From Paulinella micropora (taxonomy: Eukaryota; Cercozoa; Imbricatea; Euglyphida): 29,117 nucleotides of DNA. Positions 1 to 28,623 of this stretch are shown here, piece after piece (positions within the stretch are counted from its first letter, which is position 1; each line of letters begins with the position of its first letter). Under the pieces are notes generated by a model. It did no database searches and was not told the DNA's origin. It worked only from the letters and a program-made list of their open reading frames with translations. Where the stretch lies: positions 167,806-196,922 of the forward strand of contig BJOX01000075.1 of the NCBI GenBank assembly GCA_009731375.1, read 5' to 3'. Both the position numbers and the translations under genes were made by a program.

Positions 1-5
1 ATTAG

Positions 6-217
6 TGGCACCGCGATAGCCCAGTGGTCAAGTTCTACCATCTGGGCCCTGTCGCCAGTTCGATTCCCGTCGGTGCCACCAGTATCTTCATTGAACATAC
101 CGGTCCGTCTGGAAGTGTTGGAACTGCNNNNNNNNNNTTGCTGGGGTGTCATTAGAGCCTATCGTCAATTCTTCGTACTCCCCTCACGGGTGAGACGATG
201 GAGGCGCATGTGCAGAT
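6..217 (+). mobile_element. tRNA-derived SINE (family 1), copy 1
   Basis: The head is tRNA-like. GGCACCG (7-13) pairs with CGGTGCC (71-77), followed by A and CCA; an A box lies near TAGCCCAGTGG (17-27) and a B box at GTTCGATTCCC (58-68). The T-stem is decayed, so this is a SINE head and not a tRNA gene. The unrelated body ends ...GAGGCGCATGTGCAGA. Short N runs at 128-137 and 218-227 interrupt it, and the tail is lost. Confidence 0.85.
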
Positions 218-227
218 NNNNNNNNNN

Positions 228-507
228 ATGCTGATATGATTTTTTTTTGGAATTCACGCAAATATTTGCGTTAGGGCAGTGTCCTGAATGCCAAAATTGC
301 TTGTTTTTTGGGCCTATTTTTGCACCCCCTGTCCCTATAAATCATGGTTTGTGTGAACCAGGAGGAGTTGGGAGCTCATATTGACAGGGTAGCTAGCCCC
401 AGTCTCGATCTTAATGCTGATATAGTTTTTTTGGAATTTATACAAATATTTGCGTTAGGGGAGTGTCCTGATGGCAAAATTCCTTGTTTTTTTGGACCTT
501 TTTTTGC

Positions 508-548
<41 letters not shown>

Positions 549-715
549 NNNNNNNNNNAGCATGGTTTGTGGGAACCAGGAGGAGTTGGGAGCTCATATT
601 GGCAGGGTGGCTAGCCCCAGACTCGGTGTTGATGCTGATATACTTTTTTTGGAATTGATGCAAATATTTGCGTTAGGGGAGTGTCCTGAATGCCAAAAGT
701 GCTTGTTTTTTAGCA
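228..715. repeat. Tandem repeat A, about 185-bp unit, two and a half copies
   Basis: Units start at about 228, 413 and 631 with ATGCTGATAT and share AAATATTTGCGTTAGGG, GTGTCCTGA and CAGGAGGAGTTGGGAGCTC. Unit 2 is lengthened by a C run of about 40 bases ending in a gap (549-558). Unit 1 has a perfect 16-bp palindrome, ACGCAAATATTTGCGT (256-271), decayed in the others. No coding frame persists between units. Confidence 0.85.
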
Positions 716-1594
716 GCACTTGCCAGTGCCTCCGGCAATTGAACGTACCCTGTCGACGGGGCAGGGGGGCTCCGGGGGGTCCTCTCCCCGGGAACCCCAG
801 CCCGGCGGTTGTACATACCCGTTTTGGTCGCGGGTGGCACGCACACCAGAAAATTGAGGTCTTGTGCCACCAGGCTCCCTCCGGCAATTGAACGTACCCT
901 GTCGACGGGGCAGGGGGTCCGGGGGGGCCCTCCCCCCGGGAACCCCAGCCCGGCGTTTGTACGTACCCGTTTTGGTCGAGGGTGGCACCCACACCAGAAA
1001 ATTGAGGTCTTGTGCCACCAGCTGCCGTTTGCGCACACCAGAGGAAGTTAGCGGCTGATATTTGGTGTATCTGACACTTCTTGATGAGCTCTCTTCGAAA
1101 ATATAAGAATTGTGGCGCCGGGTGGCATGCACACCGGAAATGTGAGGTTTTGCGCCACCAGGCACCGTTTGCGCACACCTGAGGGAGTTTGAGGCTGATG
1201 TTTGGTGTACCCGACACCGCTCGGTGCGCTCTCTTCGGAGATAAAAAAGAACCAGAAATAAACATATCTCTGTCTGTGCGAAAGAAGAGAGAATCAATTA
1301 TTGCCTGGTCACCGAGCAAATCCCGGAATTCCCCGTCGTACAGAAACCGAAAGAAAGAAGACAAGCGAGAGAGACAGAAGTCAGACAGCAAGAGGAGCTC
1401 AAAGCTTTCGAATGGAGGTTTGGTGGCGGGTGGAACAAAAACCAGAGATTTTAGGTTTTTGTGCCACCAGAGCGTACACTTGCGTTCTTCTGGTACCTCC
1501 GGTAATTGAATGTACCCTGTCGACGGGAAGGGGGGGTCCGGGGAGCCCTCCCCGCGGGAACCCCAGTCCGAGGGGGGGGGGGGGGGGGGGGGGG
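716..1594. repeat. Tandem repeat B, about 145-bp units and an alternating block
   Basis: CTCCGGCAATTGAA plus CCCTGTCGACGGG recurs near 729, 879 and 1497 with GGGTGGCAC...CACACCAGAAA downstream. A second block, CCGTTTGCGCACACC...GGTGTA, recurs near 1023 and 1165. The region ends in a G run before the 700-base gap. It may be satellite DNA or part of a transposon; I recognise no protein. Confidence 0.75.
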
Positions 1595-2294
1595 NNNNNN
1601 NNNNNNNNNNNNNNNNNNNNNNNNNNNNNNNNNNNNNNNNNNNNNNNNNNNNNNNNNNNNNNNNNNNNNNNNNNNNNNNNNNNNNNNNNNNNNNNNNNNN
1701 NNNNNNNNNNNNNNNNNNNNNNNNNNNNNNNNNNNNNNNNNNNNNNNNNNNNNNNNNNNNNNNNNNNNNNNNNNNNNNNNNNNNNNNNNNNNNNNNNNNN
1801 NNNNNNNNNNNNNNNNNNNNNNNNNNNNNNNNNNNNNNNNNNNNNNNNNNNNNNNNNNNNNNNNNNNNNNNNNNNNNNNNNNNNNNNNNNNNNNNNNNNN
1901 NNNNNNNNNNNNNNNNNNNNNNNNNNNNNNNNNNNNNNNNNNNNNNNNNNNNNNNNNNNNNNNNNNNNNNNNNNNNNNNNNNNNNNNNNNNNNNNNNNNN
2001 NNNNNNNNNNNNNNNNNNNNNNNNNNNNNNNNNNNNNNNNNNNNNNNNNNNNNNNNNNNNNNNNNNNNNNNNNNNNNNNNNNNNNNNNNNNNNNNNNNNN
2101 NNNNNNNNNNNNNNNNNNNNNNNNNNNNNNNNNNNNNNNNNNNNNNNNNNNNNNNNNNNNNNNNNNNNNNNNNNNNNNNNNNNNNNNNNNNNNNNNNNNN
2201 NNNNNNNNNNNNNNNNNNNNNNNNNNNNNNNNNNNNNNNNNNNNNNNNNNNNNNNNNNNNNNNNNNNNNNNNNNNNNNNNNNNNNNNNNNNNNN
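1595..2294. other. Assembly gap, 700 N
   Basis: Unsequenced; it begins directly after a G homopolymer and ends inside a SINE. Confidence 0.99.
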
Positions 2295-2430
2295 GGGTGT
2301 CATTAGAGCTTATCGTCAATTCTTCGTACTCCCCTCACGGGTGAGACGATGGAGGCGCATGTGCAGAAATGCATCAGCCATTGACAGAGAAGCACTATTA
2401 TTATTATTATTATTATTGTTATTATTATTA
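2295..2430 (+). mobile_element. SINE family 1, copy 2 (3' half) with (ATT)n tail
   Basis: The copy emerges from the gap at GGGTGTCATTAGAGC and continues through CCCCTCACGGGTGAGACG to the terminal AGAGAAGCACT, followed by (ATT)n. It shows the intact 3' end and the tail that copy 1 lacks. Confidence 0.85.
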
Positions 2431-2494
2431 TGGAGGGGTGCACAGTATGGCACCCCACCGGGAAGAGGAGGTGGTTGGGCCTCTTCCCACTGGC

Positions 2495-2660
2495 TATGTC
2501 GTTGTGTTGGCTCCGAGGCTATGTTGTTATGTTGGTTCCGAGGCTATGTTGTTGTGTTGGTTCCGAGGCTCTGTTGTTGTGTGGGTTCCGAGGCTATGTC
2601 GATGTGGGTTCCGAGGCTATGTTGTTGTGTTGGTTCCGAGGCCATGTCGTTGTGTTGTTT
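2495..2660. repeat. Minisatellite, 25-bp unit
   Basis: GGTTCCGAGGCTATGTTGTT-type units recur about six times with a 25-bp period, some shortened. The period is not a multiple of three, so the Cys/Val-rich frames are not coding. Confidence 0.85.
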
Positions 2661-2743
2661 TTTATAAGACATACACCACGTGGGATCAAAGGGGTATTTA
2701 CATTCCGCGATCTAGGGGTGGTGACGGGTTTCGAGGCGTCCCA

Positions 2744-3558
2744 NNNNNNNNNNNNNNNNNNNNNNNNNNNNNNNNNNNNNNNNNNNNNNNNNNNNNNNNN
2801 NNNNNNNNNNNNNNNNNNNNNNNNNNNNNNNNNNNNNNNNNNNNNNNNNNNNNNNNNNNNNNNNNNNNNNNNNNNNNNNNNNNNNNNNNNNNNNNNNNNN
2901 NNNNNNNNNNNNNNNNNNNNNNNNNNNNNNNNNNNNNNNNNNNNNNNNNNNNNNNNNNNNNNNNNNNNNNNNNNNNNNNNNNNNNNNNNNNNNNNNNNNN
3001 NNNNNNNNNNNNNNNNNNNNNNNNNNNNNNNNNNNNNNNNNNNNNNNNNNNNNNNNNNNNNNNNNNNNNNNNNNNNNNNNNNNNNNNNNNNNNNNNNNNN
3101 NNNNNNNNNNNNNNNNNNNNNNNNNNNNNNNNNNNNNNNNNNNNNNNNNNNNNNNNNNNNNNNNNNNNNNNNNNNNNNNNNNNNNNNNNNNNNNNNNNNN
3201 NNNNNNNNNNNNNNNNNNNNNNNNNNNNNNNNNNNNNNNNNNNNNNNNNNNNNNNNNNNNNNNNNNNNNNNNNNNNNNNNNNNNNNNNNNNNNNNNNNNN
3301 NNNNNNNNNNNNNNNNNNNNNNNNNNNNNNNNNNNNNNNNNNNNNNNNNNNNNNNNNNNNNNNNNNNNNNNNNNNNNNNNNNNNNNNNNNNNNNNNNNNN
3401 NNNNNNNNNNNNNNNNNNNNNNNNNNNNNNNNNNNNNNNNNNNNNNNNNNNNNNNNNNNNNNNNNNNNNNNNNNNNNNNNNNNNNNNNNNNNNNNNNNNN
3501 NNNNNNNNNNNNNNNNNNNNNNNNNNNNNNNNNNNNNNNNNNNNNNNNNNNNNNNNNN
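2744..3558. other. Assembly gap, 815 N
   Basis: Unsequenced; the right edge lies in the 3' end of a SINE. Confidence 0.99.
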
Positions 3559-3575
3559 CATTGACAGAGAAGCAC

Positions 3576-3636
<61 letters not shown>
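3559..3636 (+). mobile_element. SINE family 1, copy 3 (3' end only) with (ATT)n tail
   Basis: CATTGACAGAGAAGCACT followed by about 20 ATT units marks the 3' end of another SINE whose body lies in the preceding gap. Confidence 0.75.
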
Positions 3637-3639
<3 letters not shown>

Positions 3640-5210
3640 GATTTCATCATCGTTTTCCTCCCGTCTTCCCTAGCCTCTTTTTGTTCTCACCTCGTGTTGT
3701 CTTCCTGTGGCTGGGTGTGCAGCTGACCGACCAAGCCGGGCTGCCTCCCTCCTACTCTTCCGTGCTTAGGTCACATCACATGTAAATACTACATAAAGCT
3801 CACAGGAAAAGCCAACTTTTCCCGCTTAACTTGCTGTGCATACGTTCTATGTGTGCATGTGTGTTTGTGTTTGTGTGCTCCCATATCTACATTTTTTAAT
3901 GCATTTGCGTGTGCATTTGTGTACCTTTTTAAAATAAAGACAGTAACTTTTGTATTTCCTTCTTTCTATCGCTAGCCAGCTAGCTACTTCTTCTCTATAT
4001 CTATCTACCTGTTTATCTATCTAACTGTATGTCTATCATCATTAATGCGTTTGTACCTAGGCAAGGATCAAATGCCTTCTTCCCACCAGGTGACACATCC
4101 ATACATACCTACAGATACAAACATGCACATACGCATATATACGTACGCATGCATCCATGCACAGATACGTACAATACAGACAGATATACACGTGCATGCG
4201 CGGTAGTAGACACACACATGCATGTAGACATGAATACGTATATACATATATGCGCCATCACAATTGGTGCATAGAGATCCACAAGTCATATATATATTAA
4301 ACAGGTAACATGCATGCATACGCATACATACACGTGTACATACGCACGTACATACGTGCAACATACATACATCATAAATAGACAGAACGGCATGCGTCAT
4401 GGAGGTGATTGGAATTGTATGAAAGGGCTTGCGTGTATGCGTATGTATGTAAGGTGTGGTTGACAAAGCACAAGGTCAGGACAAGGTGATTGTGTTTGTC
4501 TGTGTAGGTATGTAGCTTGGGACGAGATGTTCTTCTGCTTTGTGTGCATGTTTATACTTGTACAAATGGACGTTTGGGCATGCCAAGCCATGTTGCGCGT
4601 GTGTGGAAGAGAGCATCTGCTAGGCTTGACGTGTGTAATCTAGCTACGCATGGCCTGCACATGTGTGTGTGCAGAGCTAGAACAGGATATCAAGCTACGC
4701 ACGGATGCGGCGGACACCAAACACAACCGTGCCGGTAGCAAGCAGCAGGGATATATTCATTGAGAGCGGAAGGGGGGTGGGGGTGGTGGGGGTGGAGGTG
4801 TTGGGGGCTGGTGGGCGCACGGCAAACACACAAACCTTAACACAATTGTGTCTGGGCTAGAACTAGGGACGCAGATGACGTGCAAGGCTGTGCTACATTT
4901 TTGTCTGAGATTCAAGGAGGGAAGTGGAGAGGAAATGACACGGGTATTGGGTACAGTTATGCTTAAGAAACAAAGGAGATGAAGTTATATAATTGTATTT
5001 GGTTATCTGACCGCAGGAAGGGAAGAGAGATAACACAAGATTTTAGTATATTTTGCGAAAACTTGTACTAGCTACGTTTGAGGGTGAGCAAGTGAGGGAG
5101 CGAATGTTAATAGGCAATCGAGCGAATAAATGAGTGAGCGAGGCAAGTATCTCAGACAGGTTCCAGATGTCAGTGTTTAATCAGTTCCCGTGAAATCTGC
5201 AGGGCTGGCG
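3637..5210. other. Non-coding upstream region of the BRAP-like gene
   Basis: I find no conserved protein in either strand. It holds scattered TATC and ACATAC/TGTA simple repeats (about 3965-4480) and a G-rich block at 4772-4807. It probably includes the promoter and any true 5' exons of the gene, but I see no reliable core promoter motif. Confidence 0.5.
4772..4807 (+). promoter_or_regulatory. G-quadruplex-forming motif
   Basis: Four runs of five or six G (4772-4777, 4779-4783, 4788-4792, 4803-4807) are separated by loops of 1, 4 and 10 nt on the coding strand, about 400 bp before the candidate start. It fits the G4 pattern; a regulatory role is inferred. Confidence 0.5.
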
Positions 5211-23402
<18,192 letters not shown>

Positions 23403-23959
23403 GTCCCCTCTCCTCCTCTTGCCCTCCTCTCTTTCTCTCTTTTTGTCCTTCTTCTTCTCTTGTTGTCTATTCTTTTCTTCCTTCTTAATTTTTTTCATTG
23501 CTTATTCTTGCCTATTGCTTAGCTGCTCCTCCTTTTTGTCTCTTCTCAGCTTTCCTTATGTGATCTTTTCTCTTTTCCTCGTTCATCTTTTCCTTGGTTT
23601 TGTTTGTTCGTGCTCAACTGACTAAGCATGCGCATGGATATCTTGATATGACTCGCTTTGCATATTATCATCATCATCGCTGTCGTGCACTCATGCTGCC
23701 ATTCTTGGTTTTGGGCATCATCATTGTCATTAATTCTTGCAGTCGTCATTGTTGTCAGACGTAGCTTTTGCTCTTGGTGGCTTTAGTGTTACTGCGCTGT
23801 CATTTTCCCCTTTGTTTCTGCTGTTCGTGTCCAATTGTTCCTTTGTTGTCCTCCTTGTTCCTTTGTTGTCCTCCTCGTCAGCTTTGGCTGTGTTTTTTTC
23901 ATGCACTTGTTACTGAAGCGATACATACCCCTCCTCGGCCCCTGCTAGCGTAGCAATAG

Positions 23960-24031
23960 GGTCCATGGGAAGCCACAACAACAACAGCGACAGCAGCAAC
24001 AAAGACAAGAACTGCACTGCACCAGCAGTAA
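23960..24031 (+). CDS. Terminal exon candidate A: Thr/Ala-rich tail
   Basis: In phase 0 from exon 23, the frame after an AG at 23959 reads GPWEATTTTATAATKTRT then ALHQQ and a TAA. Its acceptor has little pyrimidine tract. BRAP C-terminal tails are low-complexity and variable, so homology cannot decide. It competes with candidate B. Confidence 0.25.
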   Translation, partial: GPWEATTTTATAATKTRTALHQQ

Positions 24032-24489
24032 TAGCAGCAACTTGTAATTCATATATGCGTGTGGCTTGGAGGGGGCTGATGCCGGCGATGACGTGCTTTC
24101 GTTGCCTCAAGCGGAGTCCAAAAGCGTCCTCAGGACAGGTCATGGCTCTCCGTCTCTCTCTGCATTTATCAATCAATCAATCTATCTATCGATCTATCTA
24201 TCTAGCAAGTTATCTAGCTATCTATGTCGCACTTTACGCTCAGATACATATATAGTCATTATCATGCGCCACGTCTAGCTCAGTCATCCAGTATCGACTC
24301 ATGATTTTCCATGTACATAGTCTATTTTTTTTTTTCCTTTAGCCCTCCTTATTGCATCTATTTGTGTTCATACAAATGCACGCACCTTGAAAATGTGATG
24401 CATTTATTATCTATGAGCACTACTGCGCCTATAAGACATGTTTGCATTTGTACCAGGCGTCTGCCTGACTTTTGAACACATGCAGAAGT

Positions 24490-24535
24490 TGTTGCTCTTT
24501 CTGTGATTTCTGATAAAATCACAGAAAGAGCAACA
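24490..24535. other. Perfect 20-bp inverted repeat with 6-nt loop
   Basis: Left arm TGTTGCTCTTTCTGTGATTT (24490-24509), loop CTGATA, right arm exactly complementary (24516-24535). It is not built from a simple repeat, so it stands out from the surroundings. It could be a foldback element, a small-RNA precursor stem or an RNA structure near the gene's 3' end. Confidence 0.9.
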
Positions 24536-24735
24536 TCTACTTGGCATCTTGTTCATTATCTTCTCCGCATGCATCTTCCTATTGTTACATGGGCTCACAT
24601 GCATCCGTGGCAACGGCTAGTTCGCCACAAGTATGGGGGGGGGGGGGGGGGGGGGGGGGGGTGTAGGGGCNNNNNNNNNNGAAAGGGGCGCAGCCTGCTT
24701 TGTCTTGAGCGTCAAAGCGAAGCTTTTGTGTGTAG

Positions 24736-24777
24736 GTCCATGGCGATGTCGAGAGTGCAACTTCCAGAACCCCATGG
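24736..24777 (+). CDS. Terminal region candidate B: penultimate exon
   Basis: A good acceptor (TTTTGTGTGTAG) and donor (TGG|GTAAGC) frame VHGDVESATSRTPW in phase 0 on both sides. It could follow exon 23 directly. A last exon at 24939-25016 would then give a basic tail ending in TGA. Splice sites are stronger than for candidate A, but no homology supports it. Confidence 0.3.
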
Positions 24778-24938
24778 GTAAGCCATAGCTTGTATAAACA
24801 CATGTACTCGCCCGCCTTGACAATGTCATTCATGTAGACAGACATGCATAGTATAACATACACGTGCATTTGGTTAATATTGATGAATGTAGGGGGTGAT
24901 CATTGTGTGATGTGCAATGTGCCCGCCTCGGAGCCCAG

Positions 24939-25016
24939 GTGCACAGTGAAAAGGAAAGAAAATGCACTAAATTCCAACAAAACACGAAAGAAAGGCAGAA
25001 CAAACCGAAAGAGTGA
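24939..25016 (+). CDS. Terminal exon candidate B: basic tail
   Basis: After the AG at 24938, phase 0 gives VHSEKERKCTKFQQNTKERQ then NKPKE and a TGA. BRAP/BRIZ tails end in Lys/Arg-rich sequence, which fits. Another frame here is equally basic (KTRKKGRTNRKSDKNS) but needs a phase 1 partner. Weakly supported. Confidence 0.22.
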   Translation: MHSEKERKCTKFQQNTKERQNKPKE

Positions 25017-25099
25017 CAAGAATAGCAGAGAGCCAGGAAGAACTCTTATTTTCTTTTCTTTCTTTCTTCGCTATTCATTTGTTCAATATTTTGTTCCTT

Positions 25100-27186
25100 G
25101 ATTTCTTTGCTCATTGACATTAAGCTGCAATTATGCGCATCTTTCTCAACGCAAAGTTTCAATTTTTATTACCAAGTGTCCCCTCAGTGCTCGTGTTATG
25201 GCGAAGGAGAAAAAAACAACGACAACCATAACAATAACCACCACAACAACAAAGAGGGAGAGAACGGGAAAGAGTGAAGATCGTGTGTTGTATTGCTTCT
25301 AAATGTGCATAGAACCCCCGCTGCTGGCAGTGGAAAGCCGAAAGGAAAGAAAAAAAGCCGACAGAAGAAATCGTGAAGTCGCCACATCTAGCGATCTCTC
25401 CCTGTTTGCAAGCTGCGAAGATCATTAAAAGTATAAAAAAATGCTTGCCTTTAATTATTGTTAGGTTGAGCACATAGAGTTGCAAAAGAACCTGTATAGG
25501 CAGTAGGACAGAGTGTTCCTAGTAGCATCGAGAATCGACAGTGTCTACAGTGTTTTTGTGCCATAGTGCCAGTTGTTGTTTGTCCTACCACTTGTTTTGT
25601 ATTATGTATAAGCTTACTGCTTGTGGATGATTTGCTTTACTCTTATCCCTTTTATATGACACTTATGCTTGGTTTTGATGGAGTATTTGCGTGATAACTG
25701 CGTCATATCTTGCTTGTTGTTGTCGTTTATGTTAATGGCTTCATGACCATACACACATATATTTTTACCACCTTTAGCAAGTTTAGGAGGTAAAAAGGGG
25801 GGTGAGTAGTGTGAGACAGGCGAGAGCGAGTGAGCAAGTAAGTGCGAGCGAGCAAGGCAGGTGAGGACGAGAGAGCGCGAGTGAGAAGCATGCGAGGGCG
25901 AGCGATGGCGTGTGATGAGCGCTAGTGCAAGTGATGTGGTGGTGAGGGCGTAATGAGAACGAGTGTGAGTGCGCGAGAGAGAAGCACGAGAGTTTTTCAT
26001 GCCCAGTGACCTCGTTCACATATACCATGTCCGTGTGTTCGAAGTGATTGGTGTATATGGATCAGTGAGAATAGTATTGCCAGAGAGTTTTAGGGAGTGC
26101 GAGAACTAGCGAGCAGGGTACACAGTGGCTAGTGAGCATAGAGGACTCATTTTATGAGACCATGCTATATTCTCAAGTCATTATGCCTTGTACATTTTTG
26201 CGTTGTTTTCTGCTTTTCCCTGTGATGGTATTACTATGTTTTGACTTAAGCATTTTCTATGCCATTGTTATTTGTAGTTTGTTTTAATGTGCATGGTATA
26301 CATTTGTCATTTGTAAGTATATTTGTTACACCATACACATTACCCTCATTCACAGATGACATATCGATTATCATTATCGATGTCTGTCGATGCTTTAACT
26401 CATACATACTTGGCCAGCAATAATAGTTGTGTATAGAGCTGGGGGGGTGCATAGCTACAGCGAATATAGCAATAGCTGATGATGATGTTAGTAATAGAGA
26501 TATTAGCTGTTGACAGGCGAAGTCAAATTAGCTGATAGCCCGTAAAGCCTACAGCGTGATGGTAGGCTGAGCACAGGCGGTGATATTACTGACAAAGAAT
26601 AGACGTTTTGAGATGGATGTGCTAATGTTGTTGTATGCGTGTTGCGTGTTTCGCTTATTTTATGGCAATATTATACATACAGTCACTTATTACTATGCTC
26701 AGTACCCCAATGCGTTATGTGTTGACTCATTATGTCTCTTTTATAATTTATCTTACATTTTTGCTTGTATTGCATGATTTTATCTGCATGTTGTTATTCT
26801 TTTGCTTATTCTTTGATTTAACGTTGAGTGAGTAGTACAGACTAGCTACCTGCACTATTTCAGTTTGCGTTTATAGTTAGAGCATAACTAGTCATTAGCG
26901 AGCATGAAGAACTAATGAAGATAGAATTGATGATTGTGAGCGGCTTATGTAATGATTATGATAGCGTATGGTCATAGAGCTCGGGGTGTGTTTGATAGCG
27001 TGAGCAATCTAGTAAGCGTGAGAGCTAGTGACTGAATGTGGAGAGCGTCTAATGTGTCTTTGCCACTCATCATGTTCTTTTGTGTTGTTTTATTCTGTTT
27101 CTTTGCCTTCCTTTCATCAAAGGACAATGACTAATTAAAGATTGTCTCTGTATTCAGACTTGTCTCTTTCTTAATACTGTGACCGG
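25100..27186. other. Unrecognised low-GC region, possible decayed LTR
   Basis: No conserved protein. It alternates GA-rich (GAGCGAGTGAGC-like, 25800-26130) and T-rich stretches. Near its end an ATTAAA (27135) is followed by ...GTGACCGGACA and then TTGGC, a layout like an LTR 3' end and primer-binding site. No second LTR or retroviral-type protein is visible. Confidence 0.25.
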
Positions 27187-28204
27187 ACACTTGGCTTCAC
27201 CGCCGCCCAAGAACACTACTAACCTCTGTATAACTAACTGCTTAAAAAATAGGGAAACTATTATTAGGGATGAAATAGTTTGATGTGTCTGTGCTATGCT
27301 GTCTAGCCACGAGACACGTTTGAGATGGGTGCCTTCGGCCTGTCCACGAAATGATGTTGACTGCCTGCCGCACGTCGATCCTTGCAGTTTTCTGTTGAAG
27401 GCCTAATGCCTCTCTTTCAAGACTAAGGGCGACTGATTAAAGCTGCTGACGCAGAGTTCGCTTTCCAAGGCTCGATAAGCTGTTAGACTACTATTATGAA
27501 TATAATAATCTATGATAGCAACTACACTCTATCAGCAGTACTACAGCTTTAATAAGAAAAGGCGCCAACAGAAAACGCCACGTAACTTGACTGCCGGATC
27601 ATAAGTAATGGCTCTACCGACACCGTTACTCTGATACGGCCGGCCCTTAACTATTCATTAAGATTATTAGTTCCAACATCCAGTCGACTGCTTGTACCAA
27701 TACTAACTCTGCCTCTGTAACAGCCACAGCTATATACGCAGTGCGTTGCAGCTCATCTGAAAAGATTTCCCTTCTGCTGCGTCACTTTTGGGGTGTGACA
27801 CAGACAGTTGACGCCTCTTATTGTAACCACAGTAGATCATTGCTTGCTGCACTGACGTACGCTTCAAGGCTCATAACCCTTAGAAAGTTGTCTCTGCAGG
27901 GATATTGGAAGCAGATTTAATGTCTCCCAGGCGTCCCCTGTAGACTAGTTCACCAGCTCCACAGAGGCTGTATTTAATTAATACAGAACTTCTTGCACAG
28001 AAAGACTGAAGCCCGCCAAAACAGAGAAAAATTCTAAGCAGATTTGGCAGTCCAGAAATAGAGTCCCCCACACATGGTAAAGTGGCGTTGGTGACATCAA
28101 TGCCACCCCAGACAAGTAATTTACTTTAGTGTCACTGTCTATCCCTTATTAAACTAACGTAAATACCGGTTGTGTAAATACCATAACCTTGCTAACTTCC
28201 TAAG

Positions 28205-28205
<1 letters not shown>
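27187..28205. other. Unique sequence, no recognised gene
   Basis: Even base composition and few simple repeats, unlike its neighbours. The longest frame (63 residues, minus, 27880-28071) matches nothing I know. It might be untranslated sequence of an element or an unrelated intergenic segment. Confidence 0.4.
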
Positions 28206-28285
<80 letters not shown>

Positions 28286-28291
28286 TACTGA

Positions 28292-28330
<39 letters not shown>

Positions 28331-28343
28331 CACGACCACTAGT

Positions 28344-28388
<45 letters not shown>

Positions 28389-28418
28389 TTACTATTACTA
28401 TATGCGTACGACAACTGC

Positions 28419-28450
<32 letters not shown>

Positions 28451-28480
28451 GAACAACAACAACAACAACAACAACAACAA

Positions 28481-28534
<54 letters not shown>

Positions 28535-28561
28535 GCTGCTGCTACAACTACTACTGCTACA

Positions 28562-28622
<61 letters not shown>

Positions 28623-28623
28623 T
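28206..28623. repeat. (TAC)n / (CAA)n compound microsatellite
   Basis: (TAC)n blocks with short interruptions surround a (CAA)n block at 28416-28480 and a (TGC) island. Non-coding. Confidence 0.96.

Larger units (their letters stand above)
23403..24735 (+). other. Intron or 3' region after exon 23
   Basis: Pyrimidine-rich unique sequence, candidate exon A (23960-24031), a short TATC block (24180-24215), the hairpin at 24490-24535 and a G run before a 10-N gap (24671-24680). Confidence 0.5.

Noticed and set aside
7-81. tRNA gene with encoded CCA
   Set aside because: The acceptor stem is perfect but the T-stem does not pair, and the unit continues into a conserved body with an (ATT)n tail in several copies: a SINE head.
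716-1594. CRISPR-like array of repeats and spacers
   Set aside because: Unit length, homology between the would-be spacers and the eukaryotic setting do not fit.
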